Shown one piece after another: positions 33,820 through 46,600 of a stretch of DNA of 64,000 bases. Positions within the stretch are counted from its first letter, which is position 1. Each line of letters opens with the position of its first letter. The notes beneath the pieces are model-generated. The model ran no database searches. It was given only the letters and a program-made list of their open reading frames with translations, and was not told the DNA's origin. The position numbers were made by a program, and so were the translations under genes. The DNA is from Jaltomata sinuosa (Eukaryota; Streptophyta; Magnoliopsida; Solanales; Solanaceae): NCBI GenBank assembly GCA_003996215.1, contig QJPP01000310.1:310001-374000 (forward strand). The letters run 5' to 3'.

Positions 33820-34406
33820 TTTAACATCGTTATAATAATATTTTACTATAACAACATGATTTTCTCCAGAATCAATTTTTCATGTTATATTTTACTTCTC
33901 TATAGTGGCATTCTACTTATAACAGCAGTGACATTCATTATAGCAATATAGTCTTTGTAAATTTACCACTCTATAATAGTCGTACTCAAATATTATGCAA
34001 GAAATATATTATATATATAAACAAAATATTAAAATATTATGATAATTATTATTAATATCATAAACATAGGAAATTTCAAGTATAAATATCTAAAAAGAAA
34101 AAATATATATTTAAATTGTGTACATCAGTCATGGTCATAATTTTACGAGGAAAGGCTACTGGTGTTTGCTTTTTAATTTTTTTTTTTACATTCACACTCT
34201 TTCTATTATTTTATTTTAGTTAAAATTGATTAACAAATACATTTCTTATTTTTGATACACAAAATCATTAAACTAGTTATTGCATAAATTTTTTATAACA
34301 ACTAAATGATATCGAAACGGCAAATATCAGTATACATATATAACAATCCCTCGTTATAGCAGTCATAAAATTTTCAGACAGATAGTGCTACTATAATGAG
34401 GTTTAA
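33820..34406. mobile_element. MITE with TTAAC(A/C)TC(G/A)TTATA ends
   Basis: The left end TTTAACATCGTTATAATAAT pairs with the inverted right end TTAAACCTCATTATAGTAGC. The interior repeats TATAACA/TATAGCA phrases. About 587 bp, no transposase. It lies 180 bases upstream of the F-box promoter. Confidence 0.65.
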
Positions 34407-34589
34407 TTATAGTTTCAAAGTTAATATTGTATTTTTAAATAGAATACTGTAATTTTAAATATCAAAGATGGATTTTAAGGAAAATTATATATAGTGTTAT
34501 TTTTTGGATAGTACTAATTAGGTAGATTATGAAAATTTCTCTTATTGGCAATGTATTTATGTTTTTCCCCAGAATAAAAAGAGCCAACT

Positions 34590-34599
34590 TATATATAAG
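34590..34599 (+). promoter_or_regulatory. TATA box of the F-box gene
   Basis: TATATATAAG lies about 75 bases before the start codon at 34666, placing transcription start near 34625. No other clean TATA box lies between it and the ATG. Confidence 0.6.
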
Positions 34600-34665
34600 C
34601 TCAACATAGAAATCCTAGCAATGTAGAAGAAAAGACGTTCTAGCATTCAAATCGAAGTTCCAAAA

Positions 34666-37600
34666 ATGGTAAATCACCAACGGAAGAATAAATCAATACT
34701 TTCCAATCAAATTCTCAAAGGTATCATACAATTTTCTTTCTGCTATTTTTTTCTATTTTCTTAACAATGATGGTGTTTGAGTCAATTTTATACAAAATTT
34801 TAAATGCAGGACAAAGAGTTGTGAAGTCGTTAAAAAAAGCAAAATCGATGAATATTGTTGATCCAAAACAGGTGAGTTCACGGTATATCAATTGAGTTCA
34901 TTTATTGGGGTTTATTGTTAGTTGGACTTACATTCTATGTGTATTTTGTTGCTATGACCAAAAAGTGTCTTTTCCCTATTTGATTTACTGTTTTTGTTAA
35001 AAAAAATTAGACCTAGGGTGTGTTCAGTAGGAAGGAAGATGTTTTTCTAGAAAGTTTTTTTTTTTTTTTGAAAATAAGTGAATTTCTTACTTGTTTTCTA
35101 GTATCTGGTAAGTAAGTAAAAAAAAATTTATATCAAGAGAATTTATATATAATCTAATAAAACACTTAGGACAAGGTGGGAAATGGGGCTTTGGGGTGGA
35201 GGGGGTGGTATGGTCAAAGGATAGGGTTTGAGAGCATTAGGTGGGTGAGGAAGAGACAATAAACTTGGAAGGTCACTTATAAAAATTGTTAGCTACTTTC
35301 ATTAAAGAAATCATTTCCTTATTTTTAAGGATTTTTTTTCTTGGAGTTTTGACCAATCAACCATGAAAAATTGAAAAATAATTTTATCCAAACCAAAATT
35401 TTGGAAAGTATTTTCTCTAAAAAAACAAGTTCTTTAAAAATGAGAAAAATGACTTCCCGGTAAAAGTAGGGAAATCAAGTTCTATAACCGCCATCTCCAC
35501 CACCCCCACCCCCACCCTCACCTCCACATCACAGGGCAGATTCAAAACTTCGAATGAATGGGTGCACTATTACTAAGAGGTGGATTTAAGATATAAAATT
35601 TGATCGATTTCACCTTTAAATTTTTATCATTGTACTCATTAAACTTTTAAAATTTTTAGGTCCAAAACTAATATTTATCTTTTAAATAGTAATTTTTCTT
35701 ACACTTATAGTTATATATTCTGCATCGAAGGTTGAGATCGGTTGAAACCATAGATTGTATGTCATATCATCCGGCCACTATTACTGATTTTAATATACAC
35801 ATTTAGTTTAATCATATAAAATTTTACCGTGATAAAAGAAAAATAGAAATTTCAATGTAATTGACATGAAACTTTTAAAAGATTAAATCAAATAAAGGGA
35901 AAAAAGAAAAAAAGTATTCAATTAAAATGCAAGAAGTGCTACCAATAACTACTTAAATAAATGTTAACCAATTTTAGAATGGAAAAAAAAAGAAGATAGA
36001 CATAAGATTTGATTTTCTAACCTCACTTAGAGGTGTACCCAATCATCATCGTATTATATGATACTTTGAGCTTGGATTCACATATTTATATTTAAGAATT
36101 TAAAAAAATAAATATAAAACACTAATATACATTCTAGAGAATGGAGCATGAATTCACATTAATCCGGGAACCCCCTAGATACGCTCCTACGACCACATCC
36201 TTACCCCTACTTTTAATGTGAATTATAATATTAACTAATTAAAAATTAATTAAACTAGAATACAATGGAAATTACAATTTGCCTATCTAGTCATCGGCCA
36301 AATTTGCAAAGTCACCGGTCAATGGCCGGATTTTGGCAAAACGGGGAGAGTTTGATGATTGTTGATAGTTGAGGGGAGAGTTTGATTTTTAAGGCAAACT
36401 TCGGGGGAATGATTTTCACCCATTAAAATATTGCTAAATAATTATATTTATTACCTTTTATAAAAGAAAAATAATCTTTACTAATTAATTAACATATCTG
36501 CTTAATTCCACTATATTTGAACTATTACAACAAATAAATTACCTATTACAACTGCTCAAATTCCATTAAGAATGAGAGATTGCTTATATTGCAGTGTATA
36601 TAAATCAAATTTTTATCTTGAAAGTTAAGGCAATAAATTTATGCCTTTTACACTAGTTTTATGTCCTTACTGAAACATCAAACTACATGTTGGATTTTAT
36701 TACTCCACTTGTTTATTAATATATAGTAGATAGAAGAAATAAATAAATTTTTCAGGTTTATCTTTTCTGAACTCTCGATTGAAATTGTACAATATTTGAA
36801 CACTTTAAAAAACAAGTGTCTGATAGCACTTTCTTGACGTCCTATCTAGGCATTGGAAGTTTACTTCGAAGAGGACATACTTACGAATATCCTCAGCAGG
36901 TTACCTGTGGGGACTCTTCTTCGGTTTAAATGTATTTCAAAATTTTGGGAATCATTGATCGATGAGCCGTATTTTAGAAGGAAGCATCTCAATCATGCCA
37001 AGAATGACCAAAATTCCCAAAAAATTCTCTTTTACCAATTGCGCCATGAGGAACGTATATTTTCTATATATTGTTGTCCTTTATCGTCGATTCAACTGGT
37101 TGAGGATGTACGGGAACTAGATTGCCCTTTACATTTTGAACCACGGTATTGCAAAGTCTATTGTTGTTGCGATGGCTTATTTATTATCAGGGTTTATGAA
37201 AATACCGATGAACGCAATATTCTTTTGCTATGGAATCCCTCCACGAAAGAATCAATTGTACTCCCCACTCCAGAATTTCCGATGGAGGAATTTTCTTGTT
37301 TGGGATTGAGTTTTGACTCAACTAGTGGGGATTATAAGATTCTCAAGATTGTTGAGAACGAAAATGATAATTGCAAAATACCTGGTGAAATTCTCACGTT
37401 GAAAAGTGGTTCCTGGAGAAAAATTGATGCACATCCTCGTGTCATTTACAATACGGTGTCATGTATGCATTCTTTGGCATTTATACACGGGGCCTTTCAT
37501 TGGGTTGGTATTTCAAGAAATTATTTTGTGGTTTCATTTGATATTTCCCATGAAGTGTACGGAGAGATATCATTGCCAGAGCAAATATGCTTGATGAACA

Positions 37601-37938
37601 GTTTTAATATTGGCATTTCTGTATTGAAAGGGATGCTTTGTGCTTATTCTAATGTGTATCATCAAGGGAACCGCACTTTTAAGTTATGGATGATGAAAGA
37701 CTATGGGCTCAAGGAATGTTGGAGTCCAGTATTTACTATGGAGGATCCCAATATTCGTATAGCCGTGCCAAAATATAGATTTGCAGATGGTGAAGTGTTA
37801 TTCTGGTGCTTACGTTTACGATGTGGTGACAATGCATATAGGACACAAAGAGGACCTTTTACATTATTGCCTCGAGGCATCGCTCAGAATGAGTTCGCTT
37901 TTACAGAGAGCTTGATCTCTCCAAGATTACTTACTTAG
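34666..37938 (+). CDS. F-box protein with F-box-associated domain
   Basis: By family, an adaptor that binds SKP1 through its F-box and brings a substrate to an SCF ubiquitin ligase. I predict three exons: 34666-34720 (starts MVNHQRKNKSI), 34810-34871 (through SLKKAKSMNIVDPKQ) and 36850-37938. Every junction is GT-AG (AAAG|GTATC, GCAG|GA, ACAG|GTGAG, CTAG|GC) and the frame is kept, giving 401 residues. The large exon has no ATG at its beginning (TTG stands where a single-exon model would start), which supports the upstream exons. The F-box spans about residues 44-85 (DILTNILSRLP...LRFKCISKFW). The associated domain has CCCDGLF (about 144-150) and LWNPSTKE (about 166-173), as in the At3g23880-like group. 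No stops or frameshifts. Intron 2 is nearly 2 kb and holds a MITE at 35016. The substrate is unknown. Confidence 0.85.
35016..35475. mobile_element. Tourist-like MITE relative in F-box intron 2
   Basis: Starts GGGTGTGTTCAGTAGGAAGG after CTA, like the element at 26361. It continues with a poly-T tract, TTTCTTACTTGTTTTCTAG, a G-rich middle and AAAACAAGTTCTT near the end. The matching right terminus is missing or too decayed to place. Confidence 0.6.
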
Positions 37939-38530
37939 TATATGCTTATGTATGATCGATGCAGTATTTTTTCATTTTTTGGGGGTCATGTTACGACCTC
38001 TTATTTTTATTAATTTATCTTTCGCTCACAAACTTTTACCTTAAGTGTAGTTGTTTCTTTAAGGGTTTGTATCATGTTCACATGTAGTGAGAAAATACAT
38101 AGATGTTTTAGTCATGTAGATACGAGTCTTTCGTGCCTTTTCATATATTTATAGGCCAATTAACAAAACAAAAATCTCTTTACTTATTATATACACACAT
38201 ACACAGAATCCTTACTAACTATATTTTTACATTTAGACAATCTCTTGCATTATTATATCACGTAAAAGTTAAAGCATAAAAATATTTCTAATTGGAGTTT
38301 CTCAATTAAATTATCATGAGGTCAATCATAAGAGATGATATAAAAAGAAATGTGACTTGCATGAGACCTCACGTGAATATCTTTATTATATTTTTTATAC
38401 TATATTTTAATTTTATGTAATCAAAGGTATTACTAGAGTTTCTACATATGTTTGTTTATTAACTACATTCCTTCATTGTCACATTTTATGCAAATACCAC
38501 TCCAAATTATCCTTTCTTATAAACCTATCA
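37939..38530. other. F-box 3' flank and spacer
   Basis: About 590 AT-rich bases after the stop. No canonical AATAAA close to the stop. Nothing gene-like seen. Confidence 0.5.
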
Positions 38531-38534
38531 ATTT

Positions 38535-39189
38535 TTCACTTTCAATTATCAAATTATGAAAGATTGTGAGGTAAGTCTTTTTGGTAAGGTGATATCGAAT
38601 AAAAAGATGAATTTTCAATTGAGTCAAAAACACTAGATCTTTGGCTTGGGGAAACCCAATAGGATTGCAAATAAAAAAAGTAGGATGGAATTTTTTTTTC
38701 CAGTTCATTTTTAAAGACGAGGAAAGTATGAACAAAGTACGATGGGGTACACGATGGTTGTATGATAGATACCTCCTTAATGTTCATCCTTGGGAACCAG
38801 GATTGAAGAGTAATTCTTTGATGTTTACTATATGTATTATGGAGTTCAAGTTTAAAACATCCCTTTACACAGGATGTCAAGGGATGTGGGGGCACCAAAT
38901 AGGGCATGCTTTGGGAGGTACTGTTGATGTTGTAAACCCTAAAAGTAGGAGCAAGGAGGGACGATATATAAGGCTCAAGGTCATGATGAATATTACTAAG
39001 TCACTGCCTAGAGGTAAATTAATCAAATTAGGAGTGAAAACTATATGGGTTGAACTACGATACGAAAATCTGCCTTACGTTTGCTATTATTATGATATGC
39101 TAGGATATAATGAGAGATATTGTGTACAAAAAGTGAAGGATATACGATCAGACACTCTAAACAAAATGAGCAGTTTAGGACATGGCTAA
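38535..39189 (+). pseudogene. LINE ORF1-type DUF4283/zinc-knuckle fragment
   Basis: The plus strand reads a decayed DUF4283-like region, then GRYIRLKVMMNITKSLPRG, then a remnant of the CCHC zinc knuckle (LPYVCYYYDMLGYNERYC). The second Cys of the knuckle is now Tyr, while His has become Asn. Upstream, 38535-38640 appears to continue in another frame. Such proteins are the RNA-binding ORF1 of plant L1-like LINEs, or captured copies of it. Its strand is opposite to the LINE at 39388-46376, so it is a separate insertion. Confidence 0.65.
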
Positions 39190-39223
39190 AAGAAGAGAAT
39201 CATGTAGTTTTCTCAGAAACTAA

Positions 39224-39350
39224 GGGTGTATTCGGTATGGAGGAAAAATATTTTTCTATTTTCTCATATTTGTTTAGTTAAAAAATTTAAAAAATATTTT
39301 CTTTAGGAAAATAAACTCCTTGAAAATAATGGAGGGAGAACATTTAAGAT
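39224..39350. mobile_element. Tourist-like MITE, left-end fragment
   Basis: GGGTGTATTCGGTATGGAGG after TAA, followed by TTTTCTAT...AAAATATTTTC, as in the elements at 26361 and 35016. The right end was not found. Confidence 0.55.
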
Positions 39351-40339
39351 GGGGGAAATATCTCAATCTTTACTTAAATCAATTTTTTTTTTTTTAGAAA
39401 CAAAACAAAAAGGGAAATTTCCAAATTGGGGCTTAGGACAGAACCCTAGACGCCCGATGAAAAGGTGGAGCTGCCAAATCGCCATGGGAGGGCAGAGCTG
39501 AGAGCATCTTTGCCCATGGAGATGAGACTTCTCAATCTCCTCATTCTTTTTTGTAGTCTAAATGGGGGGTTCTTAGATCCAAAGCTGAAAGTAGGGGGTA
39601 AGGATGTTCAGGGACGTGGTCTCGATGTTCTACCCGCCATATCGTCGAGATTTCTTTGAAAAACCTACCGGCAAGACGGTAGCATCGTTGATCTCGTTCA
39701 ACCTAATATCTTTACCCCTTAATTTCAAGTCCATTTCTAATCCCCACCCTTTACTGACTATGGTGCTTGAGAAGATGGTGAATCTAGATTAGCCGCTATG
39801 AGCTGGACGTTTGGTCGGTGAGCCGCCGTGTGTGATGTTGTGTATACTGAGGAGGTCTCTGCTGGTCGAACCTGCATCTAGTAGGTACGCCGGTTAACCT
39901 ATCTCCTCGGCTTTCCTTTCCTTGAATCAGAGGGATGAGTCTCAAGGAGACTAATACCACCTCCAGATCTAGAGAGGGAGAGTGAATTGATAGTCTAACC
40001 ATATGGAGTTTGGTGGTACATGTAGCAGGCTCAGGGAAGGCAAAGGGCAAAGGAAGCTCAGCAGCATCAAACCCTTTCTAAGCCCTGGATTTGTATCTGA
40101 GGACACCTTCAGGTCTCACAGGTGTGGATACTAAAACCAATAGAAATGCTTCAGGCTTAGATAGGAGATTGAGACTATGTGCTTGTTTGTGCTTTGCCAT
40201 TGAACTGTAAATCCTGTTAGAAGTATCTGTAATTACTCAACAGTATTTATTGAGTCTTCATGTTTCTTCTAATATGTGTTGTCCCTTATCTATCTAGATG
40301 TAGGATCTTTCTGCCTAGACTAGGGATGTCCTGAACATG

Positions 40340-43300
40340 CTGAATAATGTAATTACCTGCAAAAACAAAAACAAGGTTAGCAAAAAAATCAGCTAGAGTA
40401 TTTCCTTCCCGGAGGGAATGTTGTACTCTAACTGAGATGTTCCTTCTTAATTAATGAGGGTAACTTCTATCACTACACTCCAAGGGGGTTTCCACTTTCC
40501 CTCCAAGATTTGAACCATGGTTAAAGAACCAGATTCAATATGCACATGGTTTGTCCTCTGCTCCTGACAGTAGGCTAACCCTTCTCTGATAGCCTTAGCC
40601 TCAGCTACTAAGTTAGAAGAGTCTGCTAATTTAATCCCTTTAGCCATAATAAAATGACCCATTGAGTTTCTTAAGTAGAGCTAGGACCTGGGTTGCCCTT
40701 AGAGGCCCCATCAGTGTTACATTTGATCCAATTACCCAGAGGTGGCATCCATCTCACTATTCTGGATTCATATTCTGGTCTATATGTCTCCAACTCAGCA
40801 ACCATGCCTAGCCATGACTTCCTATCCCAGTCCACCCTGAATCTGCATTTGATGAAGTTCCTTAAGGTAGAATTGGTGTCTCTGATGATTTTAGCAGTTG
40901 AGTAGGCTCCACCATGAAGAATGATGTTTCTTTTTTTCCATAGGAACCAAATGATGATCAGAGGAACTACTTGGTAAACAGCTTTACACCTGGGGTTCTC
41001 TGCAGTAGTCCACCACCTTCTGATTCCCTGTTTTAGATAGTTCCCCAAGGGTAAACCTGCTGCTTTTGTATAGTACTTCCAGATTCTTTTTGCAGAATCA
41101 CCCCTTAGGAACAAGTGCTTTGTAGTTTTTCTCTCAGGGACATCACAACAATTACAGTCTGAGGATACATTTGGGTTCCAGGTATTTATCATGTGGGCCA
41201 CAACAACCTTCCCTTGCCAAACTCTCCAATTGAGGAAGGAGATTTTGAAGGGTAGGCCCTTGCACCATATTAGCTTAAAATATTCCTTTACTTCTTCCCT
41301 TTGTCTCAGCAGCTCCCACACACTACTAACACTGAAAGTTCCAGTGCTAGTTCTAGTCCACCAGGGATAGTCACTTCCTTCATCTTTTTGAGCATTACTC
41401 AGATGGTCTCTGATGTGGTTCACCACATTCTCAGGAAGCAGATCCTCCATTTTGTTCCACTCCCAACCATCTTCTTATAGGAACTCACTTATATACTGCA
41501 TGTTGTGACAAGTCTGTGTGTCTGAGGGATGTAGAAATAATGGACCTAAATTAGTCCAGTTATCATACCATATGCTGGAGGTGCCTCCCTTTGGTTCCCA
41601 CCACATATATTGTTCTACTGTCTCTCTGATTTCTAGCATATGCTTCCATACTTGTGAGCCTCCCCTCCATTGAATAGTAGTTTGACTATGTTTCTTGCAG
41701 TACTTATTCCATAGGAAGTGTGACCACAAGTTGTTTTGTGTCCTGAATCTCCACCATAACTTAGCATATAATGCCCTGGATACATCAAACATTGATCTGA
41801 AACCCAACCCTCCTTCTTGTTTAGGCAGGCATACTTTGTTCCATGCTGACCAGTGTTTGCTCCTACCAGATTCCTTATTGCTCCAGAAAAATTTGGCAAA
41901 GGTCCTGTGCAGTTCTTTAATAACACAAATGGGAGGGACAATAACTGATAGAACATACACAGGGATACTTTGTAGTACACTAGTAAGTAGGACTTCCTTA
42001 CCTCTATATGATAGCATTTTGCCTTTCCAGGACTGAAGCTTCCCCTTTACTTTTTTTAGCAAGTCTTCATAGTCTTCTTTTCCTTTCTTCTTGTGAGTGA
42101 TTGGGCAGCCCAAGTACTTCATGGGAAAAGATCCCTTTGATATTCCAGTGTTGAGCTCCACCTGCAGGGATGTAGTTCCTGCCACATTCTGATGAAAGTA
42201 ATAGGAACTCTTATCTTTGTTCACCTTCTGACCTGATTCCTTCTCATATTCCTGAAGGGTCTGTATCACTTTACCTAGAGAGCATTAATCAGTAGAGCAG
42301 AAGATGATGGTGTCATCTGCATATGCAAGGTGGTTCAAATGAGGGCTCCATTTAGGCATCCCATAGCCTTTAAACTGTATGTCATCAAACAAGGCATTTA
42401 GAGCCCTTGAAAGAACCTCTGCAGATAGTCTAAAAAGGGCTGGGGATAGAGGATCTCCTTGTTTCACTCCCCTGGTTGAGTGAAAAAGGCCATATGCTTG
42501 CCCATTGAGCAAGACAGAGTAGTAATTGTTGGACACTAGCCTCTATATCATATCAACAAATATGTTAGAGAAGCCCATTTTTCTCAACACCTTCATTAGG
42601 AAGAACCAGAAAACCCTATCATAAGCTTTGGCCATGTCAAGCTTTATAATAACATTTGAGGGATTTCCTCTCTTACCAATATCTGTAACTAGTTCTTGAG
42701 TGAACAAAACATTCTCAATGATGTTTCTCCCTTTGACAAATCCAGACTGATTAGGGGAGATAAGGTTAGGCAACATGTTCTCTAGTCTATCATGAAGAAT
42801 TCTGGACATCACCTTATTAATGAAGTTACTCAGACTAATTGGTCTCATATCCGAGAAGGATGTAATATTGTCCTTCTTAGGTATGAGCACCAGGTTAGTG
42901 TGAGTGATGGATTTGGGAAGGGGGTTACCCACAAAGAAATCAGAAACCATTCTAATCACATCAGTACCCACTATGTCCCAACACACTTGAAAGAATTTCC
43001 CTGATAATCCTTCTGGACCTGCAACACTGTCTCCATTCAAGCTAAAAATAACTTTTTTAACCTCTTTTCCGGAAGGAGAGACTTCTAGAATTGAGTTCTC
43101 ATCTAAGTTAATCATTTCAGGGATATGATATAGCAGGTCAAAATTGGTTGCATCTCTTTATTGCTTGAATTGGTCTTGGTAGAACTGTACTGCCTCTGTT
43201 GCAATATCATCTTGCTCTTCTAACCAATCCCCTCTGGTATTCTGGATCCTGGTCACCTTTAGCCTCTGTCTTCTTCCCTTTACTAGACTGTGGAAGAATC

Positions 43301-44373
43301 TAGTATTTCTATCTCCATCTACAAACCAAATATCCTACCTTCTGTTGCCAGTAGCTTTCTTTCAGATAAAGATATTTGTTATATTCTGCCTTTACCATTT
43401 GCATCACCACTCTATTCTCAACAAATGGGTCTTCTTCAAACTGTATTTCCTTAATTCTGGCAATTTCCTCCCTTATTATTAGTTGCTAAAAGATGTCACC
43501 AAATGTAGCCTTGCTCCACCTAGAGAGGACAATCTTGATCTTTTTAGTTTTTCTTTTGAAGTCTATGAAGGGATTGCTAGAAGAATCTGAGTCCCAGTTC
43601 TGTCTAATCACATTTAGGAATTCATCATGGTCTGTCCAGAAGTTAGAAACCTGAAAAGCTTCCTAAAGGATTCATGTCTATTATCACAACTCAAAAGCAG
43701 GGGGGGCATGGTCTGACCTATTTCTAGTAAGATGTTCAACTTCTGAGTGTGAAAATAGTCCCTGAAAGTCTGCATTAATCAAAATTATGTCAAGCCTTTC
43801 AAATATGCAATCATCTCAAGCTCTCCCATTCCACCATGTGAAAGAACTGCCCTTGAAGGGGACCTGAGTTAAGTCACAAGATTCTATGCAGCTTCTGAAA
43901 TCTTTAACTTCAGCTCCAGTAACTGGGAGGCCCCCAATTTTTTCCTCTCTATTTAGGACCACATTGAAATCACCTCCTATCAGCCATGGACAGTATGCCC
44001 CCATATGAGTTAAGTGAATAGCATTCCAAAGTTCCATTCTCAGCAGCTCATCACATTTAGCATAGACAACTGTCAGTAAAATGGTATTTGTAGTGGCCTG
44101 CTCTGTCAATCTGAAAGTGATTTGTTGCTTTGTGTTGCTAGTAATATGTACATCATAGCCATGATTTATGAACACCCATATCTTTCAATTGTTGTTGTAG
44201 ATCACATGGGGCATCTTTAGTTTGTATCTGTATTTATTGATTGTTCTAATATGCTGAAAAGGCTCCAGCAAAGCCATAAAAGCAAATTTATGGAAGTTGT
44301 GCAGTATTTGCACTCTCTGAAATGCTTTTTGTGACTTTACTGACCTTATATTCCAAATAAATGCCTTCAACAT
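40340..44373 (-). pseudogene. LINE ORF2: endonuclease, RT, RNase H (broken)
   Basis: Read from 44373 leftward. The endonuclease starts MLKAFIWNIRS and has GGDFNVVLNREEK near 43960. RT has a region with KLDMAKAYDRVFW, GVKQGDPLSPALF and the catalytic YADDTIIF (about 42310). A C-terminal GGLGFRSM segment follows (41820). A zf-RVT motif with CNCCDVPERKTTKH is near 41140. RNase H starts KCNTDGASKGNPG (about 40690) and continues after a break with EAKAIREGLAY and, past another stop, REGNTLADFF. Breaks occur near 44180, 43810, 43150, 42540, 42280, 41470 and 40665. The family product nicks target DNA and reverse-transcribes the LINE RNA. It is not functional as it stands, but its motifs are well preserved, so decay is moderate. 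Confidence 0.88.
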
Positions 44374-44736
44374 TTAGAACTATGTTGTGTGACTCCCTTC
44401 CTTATTGGTTGAACCCTGATGGGTTGGGATGTGTCCCCTAGACCTTGTTTTCCCCCCTTTTTAGTTGATTTGAGATCCGTAATCACTCTTGGCGATAAGT
44501 TTGCAGCTCTTTCTATCTGATCTTCATGTTTCTTGTCTGTGATGTCCCCTTGCTGTTGTGCATCCTCTAACTATTTCCCCATATTGTGGGTGATGATATT
44601 GTGGAGTGCCTTGTTGGGAGAGTTACTTCCTTCCAATTGATAGCTACTCTCATCAATTTGAATAGCTGTTGGTAGACACATAATGGACTTGTTCTTATCT
44701 TCTGTAGTCACCTCTTGTGTTATTGTTGTGTGCTGG

Positions 44737-46320
44737 TCAATTTTTTTGGAGCACCACCAGAGTCAACTTGGGATCTTCAACTATCCTTGGTTCTTCCTGT
44801 AGAGTTTGGTGTTGCAGGTCTAGAGTTGGGCTTACAGGTGTGTTTCCCTTTTCTTCTACCTCTAGGGTGTCAATTTGGTCCTCACTGGTTTGTGCTTTTG
44901 TGTTGCAGGTTGTGTTGTCCTTATTGATGCTGCTATTCTTGCCTTCATTTTGTTGTGTGCCAAAAGCTTTTGTTATCCACTCCTTGGTGGATAGATATTG
45001 TTGCAGTTGCTGATTCGCTTCTTGTTCTTTCTCCTTTGTATTTGTATTATTGGTGCTGTTGCTCTCTGTAATTATTTCTGCTTGTTGACCTGACTCAGTA
45101 TTACTTTGATGCTGTGGTGAGGCACTACTTATGTTAGCTGTTATTGTTGTGCTGTCATCTCCTGTGTGTTCCTCCTCCCCTAAGGCAGCAAAGCTGTTAG
45201 AGGTATTCACCCCTTTATCTGGTGATAGGGAACTGTCACTAATAACCTTCCCATCCATCCCTTCTTTATGTTCCATGATAAATCGTCTCTTGGTAGGATT
45301 CCATTGTGTTCCCCATTTCTTCTTCCTTGTTACAGTAGGATCTTTGGGTTCCTCATCTGATAGCTTTTCAGTCCCTTCTTTGTTGTCTGTCTCTGTGGAG
45401 GTGTTGGTGATGTTCAACTCCGGGTGTAGTACTCTACAATCTTGTTTAGTATGACCCTGAAGTTTGCAATTCTGACAATATTTAGGTAATATGTCATATT
45501 GTATTTTCACCTCCTCAATTCTTGATTCCTTTGTGTTTGGGTTAGTGATTTCCATCTCCACCGCCTTAGGAAAATTAGATAGCAAATCAACTTGCACCTT
45601 CACCCTAGCACAGCTATGCCTAGTCTTGCTAATGGTGGTTGTGTCCAGATGCAGAGGCTTACCTACTGTTGAGGCCAGCGAGAAAATGAATTCTTTAACA
45701 AAGAAGGTAGGCTTTAGGTCAGGGAACGAGATCCATGCCATAGCTTGAGTAGTTTTCTCATTGGTATTGAATTTAGCATCATATATCAGTGGTCTCATAG
45801 GGTACGGGTATCCGTCCTTAGAATGGATGTAATAGACAGTCTTAGACATCATGTTAATGAAGTCCTCTTCCCTGTTGAGCCTTATTAGGATGTGTCTGTT
45901 TCGTAAAAGCCCTATTTTGCAATCTCCTTTCATGTTGCATTATTTTGGAATTTGAATCCTCAGTTCTTCTAGGTCAGGCCACCCATATGAGAATTTTTCA
46001 ACCACAGCTAGTTGTAGGTTCTTAATTGTGTTCATTCTATCCACCTCTTCCTCCGTCCAAGAAATTCTCGGGATTCCATTGTTGTAGGTTGGGACCTTCA
46101 TTGGTATAGGTTCTGTTGCTTGAATGGTATGTTCTTGTGTCTTTAACAAGTTTGCATATTGTCCTGTTGTAGCATCGGTAGGCAATTGTGTACGCACATT
46201 AGGCAAAGTAGGGGCTTTAGTGAGGGTTTTAGGATGGTACAAGTTAGGGAATTGTTCGGCAGATGTGATAGAAAGCTGACCAGCCGGTGGGGGTGGCTGG
46301 TCTGTGGCTGGAATGACCAT
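44737..46320 (-). pseudogene. LINE ORF1: DUF4283 plus CCHC knuckle, one stop
   Basis: An ATG at 46320 opens a 126-codon proline- and threonine-rich N-terminus starting MVIPATDQPPPPAG. A TAA at 45940-45942 interrupts it, and the same frame continues without a shift into 398 more codons. These contain the DUF4283 region (RNRHILIRLNREEDF), then a CCHC knuckle CQNCKLQGHTKQDC (about 45475), then a long S/T/N/Q/E-rich tail ending at 44737. By family this is the nucleic-acid-binding partner of the LINE RT. The single in-frame stop is the only lesion I see, making this ORF unusually well kept. Initiation at 45933 would bypass the stop but lose the N-terminus. Confidence 0.85.
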
Positions 46321-46561
46321 TAGCGGCGAGGTATTGGATTAAGGTTTAGGTTTAGGTCATGAAAGAGAAGAGAACGTTTTTTTTAAACACACTACATAAT
46401 ATTTTTAAGAGAAAATCTTTTTTTTTATCTTAATATACTATACATATTTTACCCAACTTTGTATTTTTAAATTTTTTCTTATTTGTTGCATCATTCCCAA
46501 AAAATGGGGTAGATAGGAGTGCAATAATTAATTTTTTCAAATATATTTAAATCGTGTTTGT

Positions 46562-46600
46562 TTATTTTTTTTTTTTTTTTTTGGGGGGGGGGGGGGGCAA
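46562..46600. repeat. Poly-T then poly-G tract
   Basis: About 20 T followed directly by about 16 G. Low complexity; length is likely unstable and assembly here may be unreliable. Confidence 0.85.

Larger units (their letters stand above)
39388..46376 (-). mobile_element. Nearly full-length L1-like LINE
   Basis: About 7 kb on the minus strand: a short 5' leader from about 46376, ORF1 (46320-44737), ORF2 (44373 to about 40340), a 3' region, and a T run of about 13 at 39388-39400 on plus (the poly(A) tail). All ORF2 modules are present in order: endonuclease, RT, zf-RVT, RNase H. Damage is limited to one stop in ORF1 and several breaks in ORF2. I could not find a target duplication, so both outer limits are approximate; the stretch 39400-40330 is assigned to the 3' UTR only because it is continuous with ORF2 up to the T run. 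Confidence 0.8.

Noticed and set aside
36853..37938. Single-exon F-box gene starting at 36853
   Set aside because: The codon there is TTG, an acceptor lies just upstream, and two in-frame upstream exons with good splice sites supply an ATG.
39400..40330. Independent host gene (frames at 39465, 39604 and 39796)
   Set aside because: Short overlapping frames with no domain; the stretch is continuous with LINE ORF2 and ends in the T run, so LINE 3' UTR is the simpler reading, though not proven.
44715..45748. Plus-strand frames rich in Cys, Leu and Ser
   Set aside because: Antisense shadows of LINE ORF1.
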